Positions 9,680-17,515 of a DNA stretch of 64,000 nt are shown piece after piece. A model generated the notes under the pieces. That model searched no databases. It saw nothing but the letters and a program-made list of their open reading frames with translations, and was not told the DNA's origin. This DNA is from Kutzneria buriramensis (GTDB taxonomy: Bacteria > Actinomycetota > Actinomycetes > Mycobacteriales > Pseudonocardiaceae): assembly GCF_003387475.1 (NCBI RefSeq), contig NZ_QUNO01000023.1, positions 1 through 64,000 on the forward strand, read 5' to 3'. Position numbers and translations under genes: made by a program. Position 1 is the first letter of the stretch; every line of letters begins with the position of its first letter.

Positions 9680-11241
9680 GATGCCTCCCGATCTCCTCCC
9701 ACCTCGGTGGAATGCCGCTCGGCCCACCGCGCGAGCGAATGCTCGTCCTGGGCCACGATCAGGTCGTCGCCGGACCAGCCGGGCACGGCGATCTGTGCGC
9801 CGTCCGCATCGACAGCTGCCGTCGGGCCGAGCACGTGCGCCGCAGCGTCCACGGCCATGGACACGTTCTGCTTCGTCTCCGGTGCGTAGTTCCACAACGC
9901 GGCCAGGACGACCAAACGTTCGACTGCACCCCGGTCGACCCCCTCCGGCAGGGTGGCCTCGCGAACGGCGAACAGCAGGTCGGAAAGCCTCGCCGGCAGT
10001 TCGACGTCATCCACGACGGCTGCTGCCGCGGCCAGGACCTCGGGCGGCACCGCCGGCGGATCCGGGTCCCCGAGTTCCTCGTCCGGCACGGGTAGTTCTT
10101 CCAGCAGGGCTTCCCGGCGCGGCGCCAGCAGGTCGTCCACCAGATCGGCGAGCCGGACGATCTTCGGCGGCTGGGTGCCCGCCAGCAACACGCTGAACGT
10201 CTCGGCCGGGCCGGCAGCGTCTTCGGCGGGCATCGTCAGCAAGGGGAGGAACACGCCGTCGTTGATGTCGGTGTTGCGCAGTCCACCGATCGGCCGGAAC
10301 GACTGCCTGGTCTGTTCGTCCAGGAACGTCGTCCGGGCGGTGACCAGCCGGCCGTGCAGCTCGGTGTGGCGCTGGCGGCATTCCTCGAGCAGTCGGGCGA
10401 TGCGCGCCGCGGCCGCCGCGACTTCCGGCTCGACGTCGGGAGCATCCAACGCGCCCCGGACGTGATCGAGCAGCCTGGCCTCCCCGTCGAGTCTCTCCTC
10501 CACGTGGACGCGGTTGCGCTCGAGCTGCGCCGGCACCTGCTCGGCCCACTGGCTGAACACCGTCCGGATGTCGCGGGTGGTGTCGGTGAGAACGGTCCGC
10601 AGTTCATCCGCGTAGCGGACGGAAAGCAGCCGCGATCGCTCGGCGGCTTTCTCCGCCTGCCCGAAGGCGCCGCGTTTGAGCTGTCGTTTGAGCATCAGCT
10701 CGATGGCGGACTGCTCGTCCTCGACGTCGAACTCCAGCCCGCCCACCAGCGCGTTGATGGCGTCGGCGGACGCTCGCAGCACGTTGACGCCCCGCCGGTG
10801 GTCTTCGTGTTCGGTGAGCAGCCGGAACTCCACCGCGCTGCGCCTGTGTCGAACCGAGCCGTCCTGGTCCCGGCCGAACACGGAGACCGGGTAGCTGAAC
10901 GGCGCCTCCCGCTCCCTGCGGTTGAGCAGCGAATCCACCACGTATCCCGCGACGGCCAGATGCTCGTCGTGAAGGCGATCGGGAGCGGCGTTGGCGGCCA
11001 GGCCGGCGAGTCCGAGCACGGTCTCGTCGTAGGTGACTTCCTGCTCGAATCCCTGCCTGGCGATCACCGCATCGATGGCCGCCAGCGACAGCGCGACGAC
11101 GTCATACCCTCGGTCGCCCCAGGCCTGACGGGTGGCGTTGTCCGCTGCGCCGGCCACCGGGCGCGTGCGTAGTAGCACCCGGACGCGATCGCCGAACGAG
11201 ACGTCGAAGACGGCCCGTCCGACCATCCAGGGCTCGCTCAC
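9676..11241 (-). CDS. jetA: JetA-like (MksF/kleisin-type) subunit
   Basis: First gene of the operon, 521 residues. The GTG start at 11241 is preceded by GAGGAGG with about 9 bases spacing (plus-strand 11251-11257). The protein is soluble, acidic and mostly helical. A central region (roughly residues 170-300) is charged and coiled-coil-like, with LKRQLKRGAFGQAEKAAERS, and a later block reads FRPIGGLRNTDINDGVFLPL. There is no signal peptide or catalytic motif. Size and first position fit the kleisin JetA/MksF that bridges the SMC heads. I do not recognise the usual DUF3375 or DUF2397 openings, so the subtype is unclear and may be divergent. Confidence 0.7.
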   Translation of the reverse strand: MSEPWMVGRAVFDVSFGDRVRVLLRTRPVAGAADNATRQAWGDRGYDVVALSLAAIDAVIARQGFEQEVTYDETVLGLAGLAANAAPDRLHDEHLAVAGYVVDSLLNRREREAPFSYPVSVFGRDQDGSVRHRRSAVEFRLLTEHEDHRRGVNVLRASADAINALVGGLEFDVEDEQSAIELMLKRQLKRGAFGQAEKAAERSRLLSVRYADELRTVLTDTTRDIRTVFSQWAEQVPAQLERNRVHVEERLDGEARLLDHVRGALDAPDVEPEVAAAAARIARLLEECRQRHTELHGRLVTARTTFLDEQTRQSFRPIGGLRNTDINDGVFLPLLTMPAEDAAGPAETFSVLLAGTQPPKIVRLADLVDDLLAPRREALLEELPVPDEELGDPDPPAVPPEVLAAAAAVVDDVELPARLSDLLFAVREATLPEGVDRGAVERLVVLAALWNYAPETKQNVSMAVDAAAHVLGPTAAVDADGAQIAVPGWSGDDLIVAQDEHSLARWAERHSTEVGGDREAS

Positions 11242-11575
11242 CCGGTATGACCTCCTCGATGCGACCGGAACCCACTGTAAGACCCGCTGCTGGCCGTTTC
11301 AGGCGAGTTCCGGCGGTGATGCACCCGTTCGGTCCAATGAGGTCGGACGTGGTGAATGGCTCGCGTCGGACTGGGCATCAGAACGGCGCATGTCGTTCCG
11401 AAAAGTGCGGAAACATCTTCAGCGGAATTCGGGTTCCGAGGCTACGGTGGTCGCCGCCCGGGAAGGCGCCCTCGGTTCAGGCGAACACCATCAGGTGAAT
11501 TATCGGCAGGTTCGTATCTGTAGACAATGGCCGAGCACGTGCTGATCGTTCGTGATGACTGAGAGGGTGGCTCCG
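11242..11575. other. Divergent intergenic region between jetA and a membrane protein
   Basis: About 330 bases holding the outward-facing promoter areas of two divergent genes. The jetA Shine-Dalgarno lies at its left end. Short frames here show no recognisable protein, and I see no clear -35/-10 pair, RNA or repeat. Confidence 0.6.
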
Positions 11576-12754
11576 ATGTTCGTACAGCTGTACCGGCAGT
11601 ACCTCGGCCTGCTGGTCATGAGCATCTTGTATGCGGCATGGGCATCAACATTGCGCGGCCCGCTGTTGGTCAACACATTGCATTTCTGGACCAACCACGC
11701 CGGTGCCCCGAAGAGGCGCTTGTGGCTGGCGCGAACGACCAGTGCCAGCATGTGGCTGGTCCTCTCGGCGATCTCCTTCGCGTTCGGCACGATGACCGCC
11801 TTCGCGCTGTACGAGTTTCTGCACAGCGTTCCGTTGTTCTGGGTCATGGTTGCGCTGCCGGCAGTTGGTGTGCTGCTCAATCTGGGCGTGGCCGTGTGGA
11901 CCTACCCGATGAGCAGGGCCCGTCTCGGCGACCGAAGCGGCTGGGCTGAGGCGCTCGGGGAGGATCGGGATGCCGCGCTCGAAGCGATCGCCCGTACGGA
12001 CTGCGCGAACGTGGCAAGCCGGCTGTGGTGGGCATACTTCCTGATGCTGCCAGCAATCTGGCCGTTCGCGGTGTGTCTCGGCATGGCTGATTTCGCTGGC
12101 GACGGTGCGGTCGCGGGGCAGGGTCTCTCGGGGCTGGCGGCCATCGCTGCCGGAGTCACCTCGGTCGCGTTGCTGGCGGCGTTGTATTTCGGCATCGATC
12201 TGACTTCTCCGCATCTCGGTCTGGTCCTCGTCGGGCTTTCGGTGATGCGGCCGGCCGGAAGTCCGCATCTTCCGCCGTTGCGGACGCTGCGGCCGGGTCG
12301 CTGGCGTGTCGGCCGGCACTGGACCGGATTCCGGATCGCCCGCCAGTTGGAGAGGTGCGCCGCGGCGACCGGGCGCCGGCTGGACGCCACCGATGCGGAC
12401 CTGGTCCGCCGAGTCTTCGGCGCCGTCGCGATCGACCTTCGGCGGGGATCGCTCAGCGCCACAACGGATTCTGTCGAACAGGCGCAGTTCGTGACGCTCA
12501 CGCGCTATGCCATCGCAGTGCTCGCCGTGGACGACCCGGTCGCCCTGGCGGCCAAGGGCGCCACCGTCGTCACCGCGGAGATGCCGGAGACACCAGGTGC
12601 CCGCAACCTTCTCGAAGCCGCCGGCACGATGCTCGCCAGCGTGTCCGACCGGATTGACGCGGTGCGCAAGGTTCTCGTCGGCACCGCAGTCATCGCCGCC
12701 GCCCTATGGCTTGTCATCTCCGGGCACCTGGCCGATTTCCGAACTCTCCGGTGA
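11576..12754 (+). CDS. Multi-pass membrane protein of unknown function
   Basis: About 392 residues from the ATG at 11576, which has AGAGGG 8 bases upstream; in-frame GTG 11552 and ATG 11555 are possible but lack such a site. Hydrophobic segments appear at LLVMSILYAAWA, MWLVLSAISFAFGTMTAF, LFWVMVALPAVGVLLNLGVA, AYFLMLPAIWPFAVCLGM, then LAAIAAGVTSVALLAALYFG, and one more near the C-terminus (VLVGTAVIAAALWLVISG). A soluble stretch of about 150 residues lies before the last segment. I recognise no transporter, kinase or enzyme motif. It is divergent from jetA and is probably not part of that operon. Function unknown. Confidence 0.75.
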   Translation: MFVQLYRQYLGLLVMSILYAAWASTLRGPLLVNTLHFWTNHAGAPKRRLWLARTTSASMWLVLSAISFAFGTMTAFALYEFLHSVPLFWVMVALPAVGVLLNLGVAVWTYPMSRARLGDRSGWAEALGEDRDAALEAIARTDCANVASRLWWAYFLMLPAIWPFAVCLGMADFAGDGAVAGQGLSGLAAIAAGVTSVALLAALYFGIDLTSPHLGLVLVGLSVMRPAGSPHLPPLRTLRPGRWRVGRHWTGFRIARQLERCAAATGRRLDATDADLVRRVFGAVAIDLRRGSLSATTDSVEQAQFVTLTRYAIAVLAVDDPVALAAKGATVVTAEMPETPGARNLLEAAGTMLASVSDRIDAVRKVLVGTAVIAAALWLVISGHLADFRTLR

Positions 12755-12770
12755 CGAGCACGGCTGCACC

Positions 12771-12887
12771 TTGAACACCCTGTTCGCACCGGGGTCGCAG
12801 TTGCCGGGTGCGAACCGATTGGCCGATCAGGTCCGCGCTTTGCTGCGGAACGCGGTCGGACCAGACCGTTCTGCCGTGGTGACGTGA
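12771..12887 (+). CDS. Possible 38-codon ORF (TTG start)
   Basis: Reads TTG-AAC-ACC-CTG and encodes NTLFAPGSQLPGANRLADQV plus a short tail. Its TGA overlaps the ATG of the next small ORF (TGATG), which would allow coupling. No family is recognised and there is no convincing Shine-Dalgarno, so it may be chance. Confidence 0.2.
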   Translation: MNTLFAPGSQLPGANRLADQVRALLRNAVGPDRSAVVT

Positions 12888-13093
12888 TGATCGCTGAGGG
12901 CGCGCGGAGCGACGAGGTGCTGCTGATCGAGTCCGGCAGTGAGAACGAGCAGAGAATTTATGCAGTCGGGCCACTCGGGACGGCGGAGGGCTGGGCGAGC
13001 GTTGAGGATCTCGTGTGGGAACTGAGTCGCGAAGGTAGTGGTCCGTTGAGATGGTCCGTGGGTTCACGCATGCCGAACGCCTGCGCTAACTAG
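12887..13093 (+). CDS. Small hypothetical protein
   Basis: 68 residues from the ATG at 12887 (a GTG at 12884 is an alternative), containing DEVLLIESGSENEQRIYAVG and WASVEDLVWELSREGSG. It is acidic, soluble and has no known motif. It follows the membrane protein gene on the same strand, so it could be a small downstream partner. The evidence is only the open frame and plausible composition. Confidence 0.3.
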   Translation: MIAEGARSDEVLLIESGSENEQRIYAVGPLGTAEGWASVEDLVWELSREGSGPLRWSVGSRMPNACAN

Positions 13094-13126
13094 CGTCATC
13101 GGCGTTGTCACTCCGTGGCTAAGGTT

Positions 13127-13388
13127 CTAGGCACCCGCCAGCCCGTCGAGCAGTGCTTCGATCATGGCCGCAGTCGCGCCGGCAGGAAGGGGAACGATCT
13201 CGTCAGGGTTCTCCTCGATCATCGCGACCGCAGGGGTGCCAGCAGGGAGCAGACCGAGGAGCCACACAGATCGTGTCCGCCCAGTCCGCGGACGACCCGT
13301 CGTTGAGGATCAGCTTGCCATCATCGAAGTAGCTGCTGACCCGGTGGAATGACCCCGATGAGCTGATCCAGGCCCAGTGAGAGCCTTG
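13127..13388 (-). pseudogene. Remnant of an unrecognised gene cut by an IS3 element
   Basis: The minus strand reads FHRVSSYFDDGKLILNDGSS, then ADWADTICV. After a frameshift it continues TPAVAMIEENPDEIVPLPAG, then ATAAMIEALLDGLAGA and a TAG at 13129-13127. The sensible residue composition across both frames suggests a real gene that lost its frame and its 5' end where the IS3 remnant begins. I cannot name the family. Confidence 0.3.
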
Positions 13389-13425
13389 TGGCCCACGCAG
13401 TGGGCGGCGGGAAGGCTCGAGGACG

Positions 13426-13707
13426 ATGAGTACCAGGAAGCGACACACCCCGGAGCAGGTCGTGCGCAAGCTGGCCCAGGCCGACCGGCTGCTGGGCGAG
13501 GGCAAGGACGTCGCCGATGTCTGCCGGGAGTTGCAGGTCAGCGAGCCGACCTACTACCGGTGGCGTAACCAGTTCGGTGGTCTGAAAGCCGATGACGCCA
13601 AGCGGCTCAAGGACCTGGAACGGGAGAACGCCACCCTCAAACGACTACTCGCGGACGCCGAGCTGGAAAAGGCCGCGCTCAGGGAGATCGCGAAGGGAAA
13701 CTTCTGA
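13426..13707 (+). CDS. IS3-family transposase OrfA
   Basis: 93 residues opening MSTRKRHTPEQVVRKLAQAD. It holds a helix-turn-helix (DVCRELQVSEPTYYRWRNQF) followed by a leucine-zipper-like helix (LKDLERENATLKRLLADAEL), the standard OrfA plan of IS3 elements. OrfA binds the IS ends and is normally fused to OrfB by a -1 frameshift. Here orfB follows in the -1 frame but is truncated, so this copy is defective. The gene itself looks intact. Confidence 0.85.
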   Translation: MSTRKRHTPEQVVRKLAQADRLLGEGKDVADVCRELQVSEPTYYRWRNQFGGLKADDAKRLKDLERENATLKRLLADAELEKAALREIAKGNF

Positions 13708-14008
13708 GCCCGCAACGCCGACGGGCGGCCGTGCACCACCTCATGCGGATGTTCGGGGTCAGTGAGCGGTTCGCCTGCCGGGTCACCGGGCAGCACCGCG
13801 CTACCCAGCGCCGCGAGCCGGTGGCACAAACCCCAGCCGATCCCGACGCGGCGCTGCGGGCATGGCTGCGGGACTACGCCAAGAACCATCCGCGGTGGGG
13901 ATTCCGGCGGGCCTACCACGACGCCCGCGGCGAGGGCTGGATCGTCAACCACAAGAAGGTCCAGCGGTTGTGGCGCGAGGAAGGCTTACGGGGTTCGCCT
14001 GGAACGTC
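13708..14008 (+). pseudogene. Truncated IS3-family OrfB (integrase catalytic subunit)
   Basis: Frame -1 relative to OrfA: SPQRRRAAVHHLMRMFGVSE, then CRVTGQHRATQR, then AWLRDYAKNHPRWGFRRAYH and VQRLWREEGLR. This is the N-terminal HTH_21 region of OrfB. The DDE catalytic core is absent. Homology stops at about 14000, where a ~64-bp repeat shared with 17231-17294 begins; the open frame runs on to 14033 without family similarity. No active transposase can be made. Confidence 0.75.
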
Positions 14009-14056
14009 CTCTGAAGTCACCAACCTGTGCTGAACTCACGATCAGTCGCGTCCTCT
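13993..14056. repeat. ~64-bp direct repeat, left copy
   Basis: Nearly identical (roughly 90% by eye) to 17231-17294 in the same orientation. It includes the shared blocks AGTCACCAACCTG and CGCGTCCTCT. It starts exactly where IS3 orfB homology stops. It may be the end of an insertion sequence or a small non-autonomous element. Confidence 0.8.
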
Positions 14057-14278
14057 ATTCCGAAGAGCAGATGTCCTTGCCTCACGCCTGCTGAACCTGC
14101 GCGGCACGCGGCGAGCAGAACTGAACCGTGAGGCTGATCGGGACGTTCGTCGTGTCATCGGGTCTTGGAGCCGCGATGGCCAAGTTTGGCCGTTGGCGAG
14201 CATTGCCGCTTATGTCGGGTTCTGGAACGGGTAGCGTGCGACGACCAATCAGGTGGCGAGGGGAGCGCGGGTGCTGTT

Positions 14279-15871
14279 GTGAGCACATCGGAAGAGCGTT
14301 CGACGCGGCTGGCCGACGGCGAGTCCGGGTCGGCGATGCGGGCTGCGCCCTCGCCGGTCATAGTCGTTGGCCAAAACGGAGATCTGCTGGAACGGAACAA
14401 GACCACTGACCTGGTCTTCATCGCCGTCCGGCCAGGTGTGGCCCTGGACGACGAGGTGGCGTCCTGGCTTGCGGAGGTGCAGCGGGCGAACGCGCGGCAG
14501 CCGGTACGCGGGCAGATTGCCAGGCGCAGTTCCCCGGCGCCCGCGACCCCGCCGGATGACGCCATGGCGTGGTGGCTGCTCGACGAGACCATGGAGCAGC
14601 GGACTACGCGGCTGCTTGAGGTGGAGCGGGAGCGCACCGCGTTCCTGGCGCGCGCGTCCACCCTGCTGCTGTCGTCGATGAACCTCGGCCGCTGTATGGA
14701 GGTGACGGCACAGCTGGCAGCGGAGTGCCTCGGCGATGCCGCAGTGGTCATTCACCCGCCGAAGGGAACCACACTGACAACGGTCACGTGCGTGCGTGGC
14801 GGGCAGGTGGTTCGCGACACGGTCGCCGCCGACCTAGCGTCGATACCCGGTCTGGACGTCGCGCTGACATGGTTCCCGCCGGCTCCCTTGCACAGGACCG
14901 ATCCCGCCACCGTGCCGGACTGGATCGTGCCTGCTGGACTCGGCCCGATCGGGTCCGCCGTGGTCGTACCGTTGCGCGGACAAGGCATGCCTTCGGGAGC
15001 GTTGGTGTTGCTCCGCAAATCCACCCGCGCGGTGTTCAGTGAGAACGCGGAAACATTCGTCCAGCTGTTCGCCGCCCATGCAGGCGCGGCGATGGCGACG
15101 GCCAGGCTTCACACCGAGCAGGCGAGCATCACCGAGATCCTCACGCGGGACCTGGTGCCGCCACAGCTGCACGAGGTGGACGGCATCGAGTTCGCCGGCG
15201 GGTACCAGCCATCTGCCACGACCGAGCGCGTCGGCGGCGACTTCTACGACCTACACCCAGCAGGCACGGCGGGTCACGAGTCCTTCCTGGTCCTCGGTGA
15301 CGTGTGTGGGAAGGGCCTCGAGGCCGCGGTGGTGACCGGGAAGATCCGCAACACACTGCACGCGTTGCTGCCGTTGGCACACAACCACCAGCGGATCCTG
15401 ACGATGCTGAACAGCGCCCTGCTTGGTTCGCACCACACGCGGTTCGCCACGCTCGTGTTCGCCTCGGCCGTCCGGGAGGGACCCGACGTCCGGCTACGCC
15501 TGACCAACGCCGGTCACCTGCCACCGTTGATCGTGCGCAACGACGGGACCGTGGACGAGGCCCGAACCCGCGGCCGCCTGGTCGGCGTGTTGCCGACGGT
15601 TCACGCGAACACCACCGTCGTGCGTCTAGCGCCCGGAGAGTCATGCCTGCTGTACACCGACGGTATTACGGAGGCGAAGGGCGGCCCGCTGGGCGAGGCG
15701 TACTTCGGTGAGCAACGGTTGAAGGACGTGTTGTCCGAATGCGCCGGCATCCCCGGTGAAGCGATCGTGGAACGCGTGCACATGCTTGCCGCGGAATGGA
15801 TCGGCGACAACCAGCACGACGACATCGCCGTCCTTGCCATCACGGCACCCAGACACCAGGACACGCGATGA
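14279..15871 (+). CDS. GAF-SpoIIE (PP2C-type) protein phosphatase
   Basis: About 530 residues from the GTG at 14279 (GGGGAG upstream); an earlier in-frame start at 14165 would add sequence that looks non-coding. The N-terminal ~150 residues are unassigned, perhaps a PAS-like sensor. A GAF-like domain follows, with CLGDAAVVIHPPKG and IGSAVVVPLRGQGMPSGALV. The C-terminal 230 residues are a SpoIIE/RsbU PP2C domain: RVGGDFYDLH, LVLGDVCGKGLEAAV, LRLTNAGHLPPLIVR, LLYTDGITEA and the terminal NQHDDIAVLAI. Such proteins dephosphorylate anti-anti-sigma (STAS) factors in partner-switching stress pathways. The stop overlaps the start of a B12-binding protein gene (ATGA), and a STAS-like stub follows, which supports such a cassette. 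Confidence 0.85.
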   Translation: MSTSEERSTRLADGESGSAMRAAPSPVIVVGQNGDLLERNKTTDLVFIAVRPGVALDDEVASWLAEVQRANARQPVRGQIARRSSPAPATPPDDAMAWWLLDETMEQRTTRLLEVERERTAFLARASTLLLSSMNLGRCMEVTAQLAAECLGDAAVVIHPPKGTTLTTVTCVRGGQVVRDTVAADLASIPGLDVALTWFPPAPLHRTDPATVPDWIVPAGLGPIGSAVVVPLRGQGMPSGALVLLRKSTRAVFSENAETFVQLFAAHAGAAMATARLHTEQASITEILTRDLVPPQLHEVDGIEFAGGYQPSATTERVGGDFYDLHPAGTAGHESFLVLGDVCGKGLEAAVVTGKIRNTLHALLPLAHNHQRILTMLNSALLGSHHTRFATLVFASAVREGPDVRLRLTNAGHLPPLIVRNDGTVDEARTRGRLVGVLPTVHANTTVVRLAPGESCLLYTDGITEAKGGPLGEAYFGEQRLKDVLSECAGIPGEAIVERVHMLAAEWIGDNQHDDIAVLAITAPRHQDTR

Positions 15872-16470
15872 CACACACCGCGTCCACCGCCATGATCGAG
15901 CGGGGCGACCGGTTGTGGCAGGCAATCTTGGCCGGTGACGAGCACGCCGCGGCCGGCATCGCGTTCGCCGCGCTGGACGAAGGCCTCGGCATCGAGGACG
16001 TGCTGCTCGAGCTGATCGCCCCGGTCCAGGCCAAGATCGGGCAGGAATGGGCGGCCAACCGGATCAGCATCGCGCAGGAGCACGCGACGACCGCGATCAA
16101 CGACCGCTTGATCGCCGCGCTGACAGGTGATCCGGCCGCTCGCGTCGAGCCACGACGCGGCCGGATCACCGTGGCCTGCATCGATGGTGAATGGCACGGG
16201 CTGCCCGCCCGGCTGCTTTCAGAAGTGTTACGGCTACGGGGATGGCAGATCGACTTTCTCGGCGCCACGGTCCCGACCCCGCACCTGATCGCCCACCTGC
16301 ACCTGGCCGGACCGGACGCGGTGGCGTTGTCCAGTTCGATCGCGACCCGGCTGCCCGCCGCACACGCGACCATCATCGCCTGCCAGGCCGCCGGTGTCCC
16401 CGTCCTCGCCGGTGGCGCGGCCTTCGCCGGCGACGGCCGGTACGCGTGCATGCTCGGCGCCAACGGGTAG
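15868..16470 (+). CDS. B12-binding domain protein, prematurely stopped
   Basis: 200 residues starting at the ATG that overlaps the phosphatase stop. It has the MetH-type plan: a four-helix cap with ISIAQEHATTAIND, then a Rossmann-like cobalamin-binding domain with ITVACIDGEWHGLPARLL (the His-containing loop that usually ligates cobalt), GWQIDFLGATVP, DAVALSSSIATRLPA and VPVLAGGAAF. The frame ends at TAG (16468-16470) in a place where relatives continue. Sequence after the TAG in the same frame carries on as the expected C-terminal part. The truncated product keeps both cap and B12 domain and might still fold. Family members sense cobalamin or light and act with phosphatases or regulators. Confidence 0.8.
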   Translation: MTHTASTAMIERGDRLWQAILAGDEHAAAGIAFAALDEGLGIEDVLLELIAPVQAKIGQEWAANRISIAQEHATTAINDRLIAALTGDPAARVEPRRGRITVACIDGEWHGLPARLLSEVLRLRGWQIDFLGATVPTPHLIAHLHLAGPDAVALSSSIATRLPAAHATIIACQAAGVPVLAGGAAFAGDGRYACMLGANG

Positions 16471-16932
16471 GCACCGGACGCCCGCCATGCCGCCGACCTG
16501 CTGGCCGGTGGACTGCCGCATCCCCAGGCTGCCGAGCCCCACCGGCCTGTCGACGACCTGCCGCACCTGGCCGACCAGGAGTACACGCTGGTCACCCGGA
16601 CTGCCCGCTCCCTGATCAAACAGACCATGACAGACCTGATGGAACAGCTGCCGGCGATGAAGCGCTACACCAGCCAGCAACTCGATCACACAGCCGAGGA
16701 CATCGCGCACATCGTCGACTTCCTGGCCACCGCGCTCTACACGGACTCGCCGGGGCTGTTCACCGGGTTCCTGCGCTGGACCACTGAGATCCTGATGGCG
16801 CGGGGCGTGCCCAGCCAGGTCCTGTTCCCAGCGCTCAACGTCCTGGCCGCACAACTCAAGGACCTCACGCGCGCGAGCCGGCTGCTCAACGAGGCGCGTG
16901 CCGACCTCGACGAGTCGCTGGGTGAGGCGTGA
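16471..16932 (+). pseudogene. C-terminal part of the B12-binding protein beyond an in-frame TAG
   Basis: Same frame as the preceding gene and free of further stops: APDARHAADLLAGG, then YTLVTRTARSLIKQ, then MTDLMEQLPAMKRYTSQQLD and LFPALNVLAAQLKDLTRASR. An internal ATG at 16627 could give a 101-residue helical protein. Without the TAG the whole gene would encode about 354 residues ending at 16932, where the next ORF overlaps. The continuity argues for a recent single-base change (TGG to TAG would fit) rather than two genes. Confidence 0.7.
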
Positions 16933-17069
16933 CAACGTGGACCTCAAGGGTCACCGCGACCAGCAGCGTCCTGGGCCAGCGCATAGTCAAGGTCCGTCTC
17001 GCCGGTGACCTCGCCTACGTGGCCGCAGCGGATCGCGACTGCGCTGGCGTCACGGCCTGCCGGTCATAG
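16929..17069 (+). CDS. Truncated STAS-like ORF
   Basis: The GTG at 16929 overlaps the stop of the B12 protein C-terminal part. 46 residues: it contains SSVLGQRIVKVRLAGDLAYV, like the first strand and turn of STAS anti-anti-sigma proteins (VVRLxGxLD...), then ends at TAG. A full STAS domain needs about 100 residues, so it is a stub. Its position after a SpoIIE phosphatase fits the usual partner-switching gene order. Assignment is tentative. Confidence 0.35.
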   Translation: MTTWTSRVTATSSVLGQRIVKVRLAGDLAYVAAADRDCAGVTACRS

Positions 17070-17461
17070 CGGCGAACAGGCATGCTCTGCCGTGGTGCGC
17101 CTGGCGGCAGGCAAGTCATGGCCTGGTGCCGCGTGGGTCGCAGTTCTGTTGGGTGTCTCCGGGGAGAAGCGAACCTGCGATGTCGATCTTCTTGTACTGC
17201 CTCTGACCTGGCGTTTCTCGGGGCCAGGGCGTTCACCTGGAACTTCCTCTGCAGTCACCAACCTGCGCTGGACTCACGGTCAGCCGCGTCCTCTCATTGC
17301 CGATACGCGGCTCGAACACGCGGCATCGAGCGCTGTGGTCATCGGTCGTCGCTGCCGTTGTACCGCCGGACGAGAGGCGCGGCGAGAGGGCCACCGTGTG
17401 GGTGCTGGGCGAAAGCTTGAAGTAGACAGCATGGATGGCCCACTGTCGTCTACCGGGACAC
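17070..17461. other. Mosaic non-coding region with the right repeat copy
   Basis: No credible gene: all open frames here have arbitrary composition. The stretch holds the second copy of the ~64-bp repeat (17231-17294) and probably other fragments of degraded mobile DNA joined to the truncated STAS stub. Confidence 0.5.
17231..17294. repeat. ~64-bp direct repeat, right copy
   Basis: Matches 13993-14056 in the same orientation with a handful of substitutions. The two copies bracket the phosphatase/B12/STAS segment. Confidence 0.8.
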
Positions 17462-17508
17462 GTGGTCTGCCCGCCCGCACGTCTCCGGATCGCGGGCGGG
17501 CAGACCAC
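17462..17508 (-). terminator. Strong hairpin terminator of the SdrD-B surface protein gene
   Basis: A perfect 17-bp stem (17462-17478 with 17492-17508, GTGGTCTGCCCGCCCGC and its complement) closes a 13-base loop. It lies 8 bases beyond the minus-strand stop at 17516. There is no T-tract, but this is a typical high-GC actinobacterial terminator. It may work in both directions. Confidence 0.8.
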
Positions 17509-17515
17509 CTGGTTG

